Below, in pieces: positions 28,037 through 37,494 of a stretch of 64,000 bases of DNA (the stretch's first letter is position 1; each line of letters opens with the position of its first letter). Origin of the DNA: Streptomyces abikoensis (lineage in GTDB: Bacteria > Actinomycetota > Actinomycetes > Streptomycetales > Streptomycetaceae); assembly GCF_014648775.1 (NCBI RefSeq), contig NZ_BMRT01000001.1:310001-374000 (forward strand). Reading direction: 5' to 3'. The translations under genes and the position numbers were made by a program. The notes under the pieces are model-generated. The model worked only from the letters and a program-made list of their open reading frames with translations, made no database searches and had not been told where the DNA came from.

Positions 28037-29578
28037 GTGGAACTGGCGCTGGCCCACGAGACGGTGGCGCGATGGCAATTCGGCATCACCACCGTCTACC
28101 ACTTTCTCTTCGTGCCCCTGACGATCAGTCTTTCGGCCTTCGTGGCCGGACTGCAGACCGCATGGGTGCGTACCGGCAAGGACAAGTACTTCAGGGCCAC
28201 GAAGTTCTGGGGCAAGCTCCTCGTGATCAACATCGCGATGGGCGTGGTCACGGGTATCCTCCAGGAGTTCCAGTTCGGCATGAACTGGTCGGACTACTCC
28301 CGCTTCGTCGGGGACGTCTTCGGCGCGCCGCTCGCGATGGAGGCCCTACTGGCCTTCTTCTTCGAGTCCACCTTCATCGGCCTGTGGATCTTCGGCTGGG
28401 ACAAGCTGCCCAAGAAGCTCCACTGCGCGTGCATCTGGATCGTCGCCGTCGGCACCGTCCTGTCGGCCTACTTCATCCTGGCCGCCAACTCCTGGATGCA
28501 GCATCCCGTGGGATACCGGATCAACCCGGCGACCGGTCGGACCGAGCTCACCGACATCGGCCGGGTCCTCTTCCAGGACACCACCCTCGTCGTCGTCTTC
28601 CACACCCTGACCGCCGCCTTCCTCACCGGCGGCGCCTTCATGATCGGCATCTCGGCCTATCTGCTGGTCGGTCAGGCCCGCCGTAAGACGGCCGACCGCG
28701 ACCCGCGCACGATCTCCGCCCTGCGCTCCTCGCTGCGCCTCGGCCTGATCGCCGCCGTCGTCTTCGGCCTGCTCACGGCCGTCAGCGGCGACCGGCTCGG
28801 CAAGGTCATGTTCGAGCAGCAGCCCATGAAGATGGCGGCCGCCGAGGCGCTCTGGGACACCGACAAGCCCGCCCCCTTCTCCCTCTTCGCCTACGGCGAC
28901 GTCGAGAAGGGACACAACACCGTCGCCGTGGAGATCCCCAGCCTGCTCTCCTTCCTCGCCAAGGACAGCTTCTCCGCCGAGGTGCCCGGCATCAACGATG
29001 TCGCCGCCCACGAAAAGGCCCTCTTCGGCGACAAGGCCCCCGACTACCGGCCCAGCATCCCCACCACCTACTGGGCCTTCCGCTGGATGATCGGATTCGG
29101 CCTGGCCTCCTTCGCCATCGGCGTGCTCGGCCTGTGGCTGACCCGCCGCAGGCTCTGGCTCGCGCCGGAGCTGCGCCGCGCCGACGACGAGCTCCCGGTG
29201 CTCGCGCTCACCCGCGGCCGCCCGCTCGGGCCCTTCCTCACCCGGTGGAGCATCCGGCTGGCCGTCCTCACCATGGGCTTCCCCCTGATCGCCAACTCCT
29301 GGGGCTGGATCTTCACCGAAATGGGCCGTCAGCCCTGGTCCGTCTACGGCCTGATGACCACCGCGAACGCGGTGTCGCCCGGCGTCTCCACCGGCGAACA
29401 GGTCACCTCGCTCGGCGTCTACACCCTCCTCTACGCGGTCCTCGCCATCATCGAAGTGGGACTCCTGGTCAAGTACGTCAAGGCCGGTCCCCCGGACGAG
29501 GAGCCCCCCGCCGGGGACATCCGGCTGCGCCGGGGCCCCGGCGAGGAGACCGACGAGCCCCTCGCCTTCGCGTACTGA
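28037..29578 (+). CDS. cydA: Cytochrome bd ubiquinol/menaquinol oxidase subunit I
   Basis: Membrane quinol oxidase subunit carrying hemes b558, b595 and d. 513 residues, about 9 membrane helices, short Q-loop type typical of Gram-positives. Conserved histidines are in TTVYHFLFVPLTI near residue 22 and VVVFHTLTAAF near residue 185. The quinol-side motif GRQPW near residue 420 and SFLAKDS and WAFRWMIGFG segments are present. Start is GTG at 28037 with GAGGAGA 7 bp upstream. cydB follows after 16 bp. cydCD is not in this window. The enzyme has very high oxygen affinity and fits microaerobic survival. I found no convincing DevR-type box or Rex-like TTGTGA-type operator in the 220-bp leader. Confidence 0.96.
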   Translation: MELALAHETVARWQFGITTVYHFLFVPLTISLSAFVAGLQTAWVRTGKDKYFRATKFWGKLLVINIAMGVVTGILQEFQFGMNWSDYSRFVGDVFGAPLAMEALLAFFFESTFIGLWIFGWDKLPKKLHCACIWIVAVGTVLSAYFILAANSWMQHPVGYRINPATGRTELTDIGRVLFQDTTLVVVFHTLTAAFLTGGAFMIGISAYLLVGQARRKTADRDPRTISALRSSLRLGLIAAVVFGLLTAVSGDRLGKVMFEQQPMKMAAAEALWDTDKPAPFSLFAYGDVEKGHNTVAVEIPSLLSFLAKDSFSAEVPGINDVAAHEKALFGDKAPDYRPSIPTTYWAFRWMIGFGLASFAIGVLGLWLTRRRLWLAPELRRADDELPVLALTRGRPLGPFLTRWSIRLAVLTMGFPLIANSWGWIFTEMGRQPWSVYGLMTTANAVSPGVSTGEQVTSLGVYTLLYAVLAIIEVGLLVKYVKAGPPDEEPPAGDIRLRRGPGEETDEPLAFAY

Positions 29579-29594
29579 ACAGGACACCCCCCTC

Positions 29595-30608
<1,014 letters not shown>

Positions 30609-30623
30609 CGGGCCGGGGGCCGC

Positions 30624-30657
30624 GTCCCCTGGGCGAGGACTACTCGCTCCAGGGGAC
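30624..30657. terminator. Possible bidirectional terminator after cydB
   Basis: GTCCCCTGG and CCAGGGGAC pair around a 16-base loop. The right arm contains the last codons of the convergent gene at 30640. Weak evidence. Confidence 0.35.
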
Positions 30658-31131
30658 GAGCCGGACGGCGGTGATCTCTTCCGGCTGGATGCGCACGGTG
30701 AAGTCCATGGTCCGGTGCACCCAGGGACGCAGCGCGGCCCGATAGCGGGCCAGGTCCCGGGGGTCGGTGACCATGCGGGCGTAGCCGGTGACCACCACGC
30801 TCCAGCCCAGGTGCGTCGCGGGGTCGATGGCGTCGGCTTCATAGGCCACGACGACACCGGGATCTCCCGCCTGCTGGGTGTGCGAGACCAGGGCCGCGCC
30901 CTCGTGGGTGCGGATGACGATGTCCCCGCCGTCCACGACGTGGTTGACCGGCCGGATGGCCGGCAGGGCGTGCTGGGTGAAGACGACCCGGCCGAAGGAG
31001 ACACCGCCGAGGAGCCGCAGCGCCTCGAAGCGGTCGAGGGCGACCATGCGGCGCGGACCGGCCGGGTCCGCCGGGTCCGCCGTGTCCTGATGGCGGACCC
31101 CGGGAGTCCGCCGGGCGGTTTCACCGTTCAC
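30640..31131 (-). CDS. Pyridoxamine 5'-phosphate oxidase-like flavin-binding protein
   Basis: 163 residues of the split-barrel FMN/F420-binding fold. The core is LDRFEALRLLGGVSFGRVVFTQHALPAIRPVNHVV in pattern, then GDIVIRTHEGAAL, VVVAYEADAID and GWSVVVTGYARMV, as in the many Streptomyces and mycobacterial stress-linked members of this family. Start is GTG at 31131 with GGGAGG. A box GGGACACTGTGCCCC lies about 98 bp upstream. Substrate unknown; such proteins in mycobacteria bind FMN, F420 or heme. Its box and location make it a likely regulon member. Confidence 0.8.
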   Translation of the reverse strand: MNGETARRTPGVRHQDTADPADPAGPRRMVALDRFEALRLLGGVSFGRVVFTQHALPAIRPVNHVVDGGDIVIRTHEGAALVSHTQQAGDPGVVVAYEADAIDPATHLGWSVVVTGYARMVTDPRDLARYRAALRPWVHRTMDFTVRIQPEEITAVRLVPWSE

Positions 31132-31198
31132 GCGGATCCTCCCTTCTCGTGTCCGCGCTTCTCGTCCGACGGTAGCGATGGGCGATCACCTCCACCTA

Positions 31199-31243
31199 GG
31201 GCCGACCGGCCCCGATCGCGGGGCCGACGGGACACTGTGCCCC
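31199..31243. promoter_or_regulatory. DevR-type palindromes upstream of flavoprotein gene
   Basis: GGGACACTGTGCCCC (31229-31243) keeps GGGAC-N5-GCCCC and ends about 98 bp before the minus-strand start. GGGCCGACCGGCCCC (31199-31213) is a looser match nearer the gene. The same gap could serve the plus-strand gene at 31422. Confidence 0.55.
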
Positions 31244-31421
31244 ACCGGCCCTGGCGGTCAGGGCCGTTCAGCCCCTTCCGCCCAGGGCGTCACAGACGAT
31301 CCCCTAGCAGGGCGGCCGGGTGTGCCGTCCCCGCATCGGCGGCCCGAGCGATCGGGAGGCGGGCGGGCACACCCGGCGCGCCATGTGCCCAGGGTGTGAC
31401 GAAGGTGAACGGAGTCGATTG

Positions 31422-31961
31422 GTGATCGCTGTGGTGGGCCACCCGGACCTGGCCGCGGGCACCTCGCTCACGGCCGATCTGCGCGCTGTGCTGGAGCACT
31501 GCACCACAGGGGCATCGTTTCTCGTACGCGCCGGAGCGGGCCTGCCCGTGATCGTGGGGCGGGCCGTGCGCGAGGCGGGCCGCAAGCTTGTCGTCCTGCT
31601 GCCCGCGCCGGCCCCCGGAGCGTCCGCGCTTCCCCCGCGCGACCGGGCGGCGGCCGGCGAGCTGCTCGTGCTGGCCGAACACGTGCACCTGCTCCCGTAC
31701 GACCCGGCCGACCGCGACGCCTCCGTGAGTGCCGACGAGCGGCTCATCACGTCCTGCCGGCAGGTGGTGGCGGTCTGGGACGGCTCACCGTCCAACGGAC
31801 GGGATGCCACGGCGCACCTCGTGGCCTTCGCCCGCACCCGTGGCATCCCGGTGGAAGTCTTCTGGCCGACCAGCGCCGTCCGCGAGCCCGGTCTCACGGC
31901 AGTGCGTGGCCGGACCGGCGAGAAGCAGGAGAACAACGCGTATGACAAGCCCAGCGGTTGA
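31422..31961 (+). CDS. Rossmann-like (possibly SLOG-type) protein
   Basis: 179 residues from the GTG at 31422, with GGAG 7 bp upstream; the ATGs further upstream lack ribosome sites. The N-terminus VIAVVGHPDLAAGTS, then FLVRAGAGLPVIVGRAVREAG and LVVLLPA, then ITSCRQVVAVWDGSPSNGRDATAHLVAFARTRGIPVEVFWP in pattern, suggest an alternating beta-alpha nucleotide-binding fold reminiscent of SLOG/TIR-like nucleotide sensors. The family match is my inference from the glycine-rich turns and the WDGSP segment. Its last 20 bp overlap the VKOR gene, so the pair is co-translated. Function unknown. Confidence 0.6.
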   Translation: MIAVVGHPDLAAGTSLTADLRAVLEHCTTGASFLVRAGAGLPVIVGRAVREAGRKLVVLLPAPAPGASALPPRDRAAAGELLVLAEHVHLLPYDPADRDASVSADERLITSCRQVVAVWDGSPSNGRDATAHLVAFARTRGIPVEVFWPTSAVREPGLTAVRGRTGEKQENNAYDKPSG

Positions 31962-32601
31962 CCTGACGGAGGCCGAGGACACAGGCCAGGACGGCGCACG
32001 GCCCCGCGCGGCGCACGAGCCGCTCGGGGCCGGACGCGCTCCGGCCTGGATACTGGTCGTCACCGGCGCGCTGGGCCTGCTCGCCTCCTTCGTGATCACT
32101 GTCGGCAAGTTCCGGCTGCTGGAGGACCCGGGCTTCCAGCCGTCGTGCAGCATCGACTCGGTGCTGTCGTGCACCAACGTGATGAGCAGCCCGCAGGCGT
32201 CGGTGTTCGGCTTCGCCAACCCGCTGCTGGGCCTGGCCGGCTACGCCGGCGTGACGCTCATCGGCTTCGGCCTGCTGGCCGGGGCCCGCTACCGCCGCTG
32301 GTACTGGATCGGGCTGAATCTGGGCACCCTGCTCGGCTCGGCATTCTGCATGTGGCTGATGACCCAGGCGCTGTACTCGATCGGCGCGCTGTGCCTGTGG
32401 TGCATGCTGGCCTGGGCCGCCACCATCGCCATGTTCTGGTGCACCACCCTGCACAACCTCCGGCACGGCATCGTCCCGGCGCCCCGCCGACTGGTGATGG
32501 GGCTGCTGGAGTTCCCCTGGGTGGTGCCGGTCACCTGGTACCTCGTCATCGTCATGCTCATCGCGACCCGCTTCTGGGCCTACTGGCAGTCCCTGCTCTG
32601 A
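31942..32601 (+). CDS. Vitamin K epoxide reductase (VKOR) family membrane protein
   Basis: 219 residues, four to five membrane helices. The active-site CxxC is CLWC in GALCLWCMLAW near residue 150, and the loop cysteine pair is CSIDSVLSC near residue 70. The loop motif FGFANPLLGLAGY is diagnostic. VKORs reoxidise DsbA-like thiol oxidases with quinone as acceptor, so this links exported disulfide formation to the quinone pool, relevant when oxygen is low. ATG at 31942 with AGGAGA, overlapping the upstream gene by 20 bp. No DsbA partner is visible next to it. Confidence 0.9.
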   Translation: MTSPAVDLTEAEDTGQDGARPRAAHEPLGAGRAPAWILVVTGALGLLASFVITVGKFRLLEDPGFQPSCSIDSVLSCTNVMSSPQASVFGFANPLLGLAGYAGVTLIGFGLLAGARYRRWYWIGLNLGTLLGSAFCMWLMTQALYSIGALCLWCMLAWAATIAMFWCTTLHNLRHGIVPAPRRLVMGLLEFPWVVPVTWYLVIVMLIATRFWAYWQSLL

Positions 32602-32613
32602 CCGGGACCGACA

Positions 32614-32628
32614 GGGACCATCGGCCCC
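32614..32628. promoter_or_regulatory. Orphan DevR-type box after VKOR gene
   Basis: GGGACCATCGGCCCC is a full match to the island motif but is followed by a truncated, frameshifted ORF and not by an intact gene. Possibly a leftover promoter at the island's edge. Confidence 0.4.
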
Positions 32629-32632
32629 TGGT

Positions 32633-33279
32633 CGACGAGGACCCCTACGGCCTGTGGCCCTACTCCCTCCACGGCGCCATCCGCTCCACCCTCCGCACCG
32701 CCGCCGACCACACCGACGACCGCTGGACGGCCGACGACTGGCGCCAGGCCGCCGAGCGCGCCCTCGCGGCGGCCGGCGATCAGTGGACCAGCACGCTCGC
32801 CCCCAGCCGCATCCTGCTGATCGGCTGCCTGCACCAGGGCCTGCGCCCGGCCCGTGACCACCGACTGGACTTGGGCTGGCTCGCCGAGGCCGCCTGGGCC
32901 TACGTCAGCGACTCCGTCTGGGAACCCCTCGCCCCGCCCGCTCCCGACGAGCCGACCACCAGCGGCATGCACACGGCCGCCGACCCCCTGATCGAGCTGC
33001 TGTCCGCCCTCGCCCGCCGCCAGCACGAACACCGCCAACGCACCGCCGACCGCCTCACCACGGTCATCGACACCGGCCTGCTCCCCGCCGACCTGACCGC
33101 ACCGGCTGGACGCGCTCACCGAGACCGGGGACTTCGCCTACTTCGCCGACATCGCCCGCTTCATGGCCGGCCTGCCCCAGCCCAGCCCCACCGCCACGCG
33201 CTGGATCGACGGCCCCGACGCCGTACGCGCCCGCTGGCAGCACCTCGTCCACACCCGCCGCACCCACACCGGCCGATAG
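32633..33279 (+). pseudogene. Frameshifted, 5'-truncated ORF of unknown family
   Basis: From about 32633 one frame reads DEDPYGLWPYSLHGAI, DRWTADDWRQAAERALA, RILLIGCLHQGLRPARDH, and DPLIELLSALARRQHEHR. Near 33107 the sense continues in another frame with RLDALTETGDFAYFADIARF and ends ARWQHLVHTRRTHTGR before a TAG at 33277. Codon use on both sides of the switch is good, so a one-base loss is likely. No in-frame start codon is available after the VKOR stop, so the 5' end also seems lost. I do not recognise the family; it may have belonged to a mobile or accessory element. Confidence 0.5.
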
Positions 33280-33569
33280 CCCCCGCCCTGCGCCATCCTG
33301 GTCCATGCCCGGCGCGGGTGGCACGAGAGTGAGGGTGCGGGGCTGGCGGTTGCCTCCGGTAGCGTCACTAGGTGATCTTGGTTGAGGGCTGATCCGGACG
33401 TCCGGCCGGTGCGGGGCCGGGGCTGTGGTTGCTGGAGTCGGACCAAGGGGCGGTGGGGGCCGCCAGAATGCCGTACGGGGGTCGTTAAGGTCGGATAAAA
33501 TGCCTGGTGGAGTGCCGGGAAGCCTGGTCGGCGCGGAGGACATCAGCCGCTATCGACGGGGGACATTCC

Positions 33570-35141
33570 ATGACCGGCCTGACCATTGTTCTTCTCCTCG
33601 TGGTCCTGGCCACCGCGGTGGCCACCGGTGCCCGCCATTGGCGCCTGCCTGCCCCGTCTTTGCTTGTGGTCGCCGGTCTTGTCGTCGGGCTGCTGCCGTG
33701 GGTGCCGGACATCCATGTGGCTCCCCAGGTGATCAGCACTGTGGTGCTGCCGCCGCTGCTGTACGCCTCGGCGGAGGAGATATCCGGGCGGGAGCTTCGG
33801 GCGGTGTGGCGTCCGGTGACCGTCCTGGTCTTCGGCCTGGTCCTGGCCTCGGCCGCCGCCGTGGGACTGATCGCTTCCGTGCTGACCCCGCTCACGGCGG
33901 CTACCGCGTTCGTGCTGGGTGCGGTCCTGGCCAGCACGGACCCGGTGGCGGTCACCGCGCTCGGCCGCCGTCTGTCGCTGCCGCCGCGGGTGCAGGCGAT
34001 GGTGCAGGCCGAGAGCCTGTTCAACGACGCCACCTCGCTGGTGCTGTACAAGGTCGCGGTCGTCACCGCGGTGACCGCCAGCGCGGTGTCCGTGTCCTCG
34101 GCCGCCGGGCAGTTCGTCGCCCTCGGCGGCGGCGGAGCCCTCATCGGCGGCGCGGTCGCCGGGGTGGTGATGCTCATCCGCAGGCGTACGGAGGACCCGG
34201 TGCTGGAGACCGTCATCGCCCTGGTCACCCCGTACGCGTCCTACGTCCTGGCCGAGGAGTCGCACACCTCGGGCGTGACCGCCGTCATCGTCGCTGGCGT
34301 CGCCCTCGGCTCCACCGGCCACAAACTCAGCAACGCGCACATACGCCTGCAGATCCATGCCGTCTACGGCACGGTCGTCTTCCTGCTGGAGAGCGTCATC
34401 TTCGCCATCATCGGGCTCGAACTGCCCGCCATGGTCCGTCAGCTGTCCGCCGACGAGCACGGATGGCCCCTGTGGGTGCCCGCCGTCGCCTTCACCGTGC
34501 TGGCGATCCGCCTGCTGTGGGTCTTCCCGCTCTCCGCGCTGATGCAGCACCGCCGCGGCGACAACAAGGTTTCCTGGCGGGTCCCCGCCGTCCTGTCCTG
34601 GGCCGGCACCCGCGGCGTGATGCCGCTCGCCGCTGCCCTGTCCATACCGCTGACCACGCACAGCGGTACCCCGCTGCCGCACCGGGCTCTGATCCTCACC
34701 CTGACCACCGGCACGATCGCCCTCACGCTCGTGGTCCAGGGCTTCACCCTCGCCCCGGTCGTCCGCCGCTCCGGCATCGCTCTGGAACCCGAGCACACGG
34801 CCCGCGAGGAAGCCCAGGCCAGCCGCCATCTGGCCACCGCCGCTCTCGCAGAGCTGGACCGGTTCGAAGAAGCCGAAGCCGCCTCCGAGACCGTGCTCAA
34901 ACAGGCCCGGCACCACCTCGAAGCACGCTTGCGCCAGGCAGACGCCGACGACGGCGACAACCCGAACATCGACGACCCGGCGGCACGCCCCGCCGACGCC
35001 TACGGCGAGATCCGCCGGGCTCTGATCGCCGTGGAGACCGCCCGGCTGCAGCAGCTCTACGAGGAAAACAAGATCAGCAACACCACCCGGCGCCGACTCC
35101 AGCGCACCCTCGATCTCGAAGAAGCCGCCCTCGGCGACTGA
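33570..35141 (+). CDS. CPA1-family Na+/H+ antiporter
   Basis: 523 residues with 12-13 membrane helices and an approximately 110-residue charged cytosolic tail. The family motif ESLFNDATSLVLYK is near residue 150 (the ND pair is the ion-binding site), with STDPVAVTALGRR before it, and SWAGTRGVMPLAAALSIP near residue 345. It exports Na+ or K+ in exchange for protons. ATG at 33570, preceded by GGGGGA; the open frame extends 21 codons upstream without family likeness. No box seen upstream. It stands between the orphan relic and the toxin-antitoxin pair; no operon partner is evident. Confidence 0.9.
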   Translation: MTGLTIVLLLVVLATAVATGARHWRLPAPSLLVVAGLVVGLLPWVPDIHVAPQVISTVVLPPLLYASAEEISGRELRAVWRPVTVLVFGLVLASAAAVGLIASVLTPLTAATAFVLGAVLASTDPVAVTALGRRLSLPPRVQAMVQAESLFNDATSLVLYKVAVVTAVTASAVSVSSAAGQFVALGGGGALIGGAVAGVVMLIRRRTEDPVLETVIALVTPYASYVLAEESHTSGVTAVIVAGVALGSTGHKLSNAHIRLQIHAVYGTVVFLLESVIFAIIGLELPAMVRQLSADEHGWPLWVPAVAFTVLAIRLLWVFPLSALMQHRRGDNKVSWRVPAVLSWAGTRGVMPLAAALSIPLTTHSGTPLPHRALILTLTTGTIALTLVVQGFTLAPVVRRSGIALEPEHTAREEAQASRHLATAALAELDRFEEAEAASETVLKQARHHLEARLRQADADDGDNPNIDDPAARPADAYGEIRRALIAVETARLQQLYEENKISNTTRRRLQRTLDLEEAALGD

Positions 35142-35409
35142 GCATGACACAGCCCGCCCGAGACTCGTCCACCAGGTCAGTAGTGGGTGGTGAGGAAGTC
35201 GCGGCCCCATTGGTCGAATTCGATGGCGCCGCGTAGGCCGCGGGCGCGAAAGCGGGCGAGACCGCGTCGCATGTCCTTGACGGATCCGCGGGTACGAACG
35301 GAGGCGCCCGCGAGGACGTCCCGGCATGACGGCACAGAGCAGGCGAAACGCCGGCAGCAGTGCGGTACCGGCCCCAGGATGACCGGCTGACACCTGACGG
35401 CGGAACCGA

Positions 35410-35784
35410 TCAGGCGGGGTTCAGCGGGGTGATCCCCGTACCCGAGTACAGCTCGGGCTCGAGCGACAGGACCGTCAGGGGCTCGCCCGCCTTGACCGCC
35501 TGCCAGGCGATCGCCGCAGCGTGGGCCACCGGCCAGTCCACGCCCGGCCAGTCCATCGCGTCCAGGGCGTGCGCGGTACTGAACGGCACCTTCTCCGCGA
35601 ACCGCAGCGAGGCGGCGTGCCTGCCCGCGCCGGCGACCCGGCGCTCCGCCGCGAGGACGGACAGGGAAGGGACCAGGACGCGGCCGGTGCCGCGCGAGGC
35701 TTCGATGTACAGGCCGGTGAAGAACGGGTCCGCCCGGTACAGGGCGGGCAGGGCGGTGTGGTCCAGGACGGCCGTCAGCCTCAT
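35410..35784 (-). CDS. PIN-like protein, putative toxin
   Basis: 124 residues, four bases overlapping the upstream ribbon-helix-helix gene (ATGA), the classic toxin-antitoxin layout. The fold resembles VapC-like PIN domains of actinomycetes: AVLDHTALPALYRADPF near the N-terminus, a mid-region PSLSVLAAERR, and VLSLEPELYSGTGI at the end where PIN toxins usually have T-x-DPxxY. Of the expected acidic residues only the first Asp (D8) and a Glu near residue 47 are clear; the third and fourth are changed (AHAAAIAW, SLEPELY). It may be an inactive or altered RNase. The assignment is structural guesswork supported by context. Confidence 0.55.
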   Translation of the reverse strand: MRLTAVLDHTALPALYRADPFFTGLYIEASRGTGRVLVPSLSVLAAERRVAGAGRHAASLRFAEKVPFSTAHALDAMDWPGVDWPVAHAAAIAWQAVKAGEPLTVLSLEPELYSGTGITPLNPA

Positions 35785-36035
35785 GCGGCGGCGCCGCCCT
35801 GGTGGGCGCGGATCTTCGCCCAGGCGTCGGACCCAGCCTGCTCAACCTGCTCGGTGTACTCCACGCCGAGCTCACGGGCCGCCTCAAGGGCGCGCTGCTC
35901 GCGTTCGGCTTCCGTGAGCTCCCGGGTGGCGAGCTCTTCCAGCAGCTCGGTGATGGTGGTGCCGCGCTCCTCAGCGAGGGTGCGCAGCCGATCGCGCACC
36001 GCCTCGCTGGTCTTGATGCTCGTCGGCTTGCTCAT
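35781..36035 (-). CDS. Ribbon-helix-helix antitoxin-like protein
   Basis: 84 residues. N-terminal RHH/CopG-type pattern: TSIKTSEAVRDRLRTLAEERG then TITELLEELATREL, followed by a charged helix (EAEREQRALEAARELGVEY). This is typical of VapB-like antitoxins that bind DNA with the N-terminus and cover the toxin with the C-terminus. ATG at 36035. The ATGA overlap with the PIN-like gene indicates a coupled operon, probably autoregulated at the short upstream palindrome TCTACCGCCGGTAGA (36044-36058). Confidence 0.7.
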   Translation of the reverse strand: MSKPTSIKTSEAVRDRLRTLAEERGTTITELLEELATRELTEAEREQRALEAARELGVEYTEQVEQAGSDAWAKIRAHQGGAAA

Positions 36036-36043
36036 ACGGCGAT

Positions 36044-36058
36044 TCTACCGCCGGTAGA
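36044..36058. promoter_or_regulatory. Palindrome at the toxin-antitoxin promoter
   Basis: TCTACCGCCGGTAGA is a near-perfect 15-bp palindrome 9 bp before the antitoxin start, a natural operator candidate for an autoregulating RHH protein. Confidence 0.55.
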
Positions 36059-36091
36059 ACCCCGTCGGGGGGGGCGTCGACATGATCGCTC

Positions 36092-36250
36092 TCAGTCCGC
36101 GAACGCCAGTGCGATGCGCCTTCCCTTCTCGTCCTCCTCGCCGGTCAGCTGGTCGCTCCACCCGGCCTCGCGGAAGACCTCACCATCGGCTCGCCCGGTG
36201 GTGAGGACCCGCCCGTACGCCGGGCCGTACATCAAGATCACTGTGGTCAT
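36092..36250 (-). CDS. Small hypothetical protein (52 residues)
   Basis: Short ORF from the ATG at 36250: MTTVILMYGPAYGRVLTTG, then FREAGWSDQLTGEEDEKG, ending RRIALAFAD. Codon bias is good throughout and the order hydrophobic strand-turn-helix looks protein-like, but there is no strong ribosome site and no family is recognised. It lies upstream of, and in the same direction as, the antitoxin gene. Confidence 0.4.
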   Translation of the reverse strand: MTTVILMYGPAYGRVLTTGRADGEVFREAGWSDQLTGEEDEKGRRIALAFAD

Positions 36251-36460
36251 GGACGGGACCGTAGGGTACGGCCGCGCCTAGCGTCCCGCCGGAAATGCCC
36301 ACGGTAGGCGGAAGCGGACAGCCGCTTCTCCATGGCCCGGCTGTACCGTGACGGCGAAGCCGGTGGTCGTGGGCCGCCGGAAGCGGAGCCAAGTGACCTG
36401 GGGCAGACCGGGAGATTGGCTCGGCGTTTCCTCGGACGCGCCAGCAGCCACACGAGGGGC

Positions 36461-37393
36461 CTACGCCGCGTAGGGGTTGACGATGGTATGAGGCCGCTGG
36501 GCGGTGGCCAGCACGTGCTGCGGGAACACCGGTCCGGCCACGTAGTAGCGGCCCTTGGTCTGCCCCACCGGAGTCAGCAGCCCTGCCCGGGTCAGGGCCT
36601 GCATGTCCCGCGTCGCCTGCTGGGTATTGAGCCCTTCGGCCTTCTCGTAGCGCGAGCGCCTCACCCGGCCCGTCATGGCCACCTCGCGCAGCGCGGTCAC
36701 CTGCCGCTCGGTGATCCCGCCGGCCTCGGCGGCGTCCATCAGCCGCATCCAGCACTCGTTGGACCGGTCGACACGGCGCTGTACCCGCTGGGCCTGCTGG
36801 TGGTAGGCGAGGAGGTTGAACTTGATCCAGGGCAGGGTGTCGCGTTCGGGTGACCAGACGGGCCCGCCGACCTCGCGCAGGACCTTGTAGTACTCCCAGG
36901 TGTTGCCGGGCATGCCCAGCCACTCCTCGATGGAGGAGAACTCGGGGGCGAGGACGCCGCCGCGGGCGATGAGCAGGGTCTGCAGGGAGCGGGACATCCG
37001 GCCGTTGCCGTCGGACCACGGGTGGATCTTCACCAGGTTCAGGTGCGCCATCGCGGCCCGGATCAGGAGGTGGCTGTCGAGATCGCCCTCATTGAGCCAG
37101 TCGACCAGCTCGGTCATCAGCCCGGGGACCAGTTCCTGGTCCGGGCCCCCGTAGTCGGTGGTGAGCTCGCCGCCGGGGACGGTGATGCGGATGCGGGTCT
37201 TACGCCACCGGCCAGCGGTCTTCAGGGGGTGGTGGTGACCCTGGAGCATCCAGTGCAGGGCGTTGAGCAGTTCCTTGCTGTAGCGGAAGTCGGTGACGTC
37301 GTGGAGGGACTGGATGTAGGCCATGGCCTGCCGGCAGGCCAGCGTCTCGGCCTTGTCCTCCTCGCTGGCGTCGACCTCGCGCTCGCCGTCCAT
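36461..37393 (-). CDS. Fic-domain protein (putative AMP-transferase)
   Basis: 310 residues. The Fic catalytic motif is intact: IHPWSDGNGRMSRSLQ near residue 125 (consensus HPFxxGNGR), with the flap region ITVPGGELTTDYGGPD about 45 residues earlier. A winged-helix part follows (ITERQVTALREVA, GLNTQQATRDMQALTRAGLL), usual for this subgroup. Fic proteins transfer AMP or related groups to target proteins. The ATG at 37393 gives a shorter N-terminus than common relatives; the frame is open upstream without a good start, so the inhibitory helix (S/TxxxEG/N) may be missing or changed. It diverges from the beta-repeat protein 100 bp away. Confidence 0.85.
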   Translation of the reverse strand: MDGEREVDASEEDKAETLACRQAMAYIQSLHDVTDFRYSKELLNALHWMLQGHHHPLKTAGRWRKTRIRITVPGGELTTDYGGPDQELVPGLMTELVDWLNEGDLDSHLLIRAAMAHLNLVKIHPWSDGNGRMSRSLQTLLIARGGVLAPEFSSIEEWLGMPGNTWEYYKVLREVGGPVWSPERDTLPWIKFNLLAYHQQAQRVQRRVDRSNECWMRLMDAAEAGGITERQVTALREVAMTGRVRRSRYEKAEGLNTQQATRDMQALTRAGLLTPVGQTKGRYYVAGPVFPQHVLATAQRPHTIVNPYAA

Positions 37394-37494
37394 CAGGTCC
37401 GACGTGGGCCCCCGATTGCAGAGGGTCGGCAGCAGAGGAGGCTGGGAGTGATGGGAGGGGCCACCCGAAACCGCGTCAGCCAGAGGTGATTGCT

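Noticed and set aside
35142-35409. Short frame ending GLRGAIEFDQWGRDFLTTHY on minus strand
   Set aside because: Suggestive of a protein tail, but too short and without recognisable family or start.
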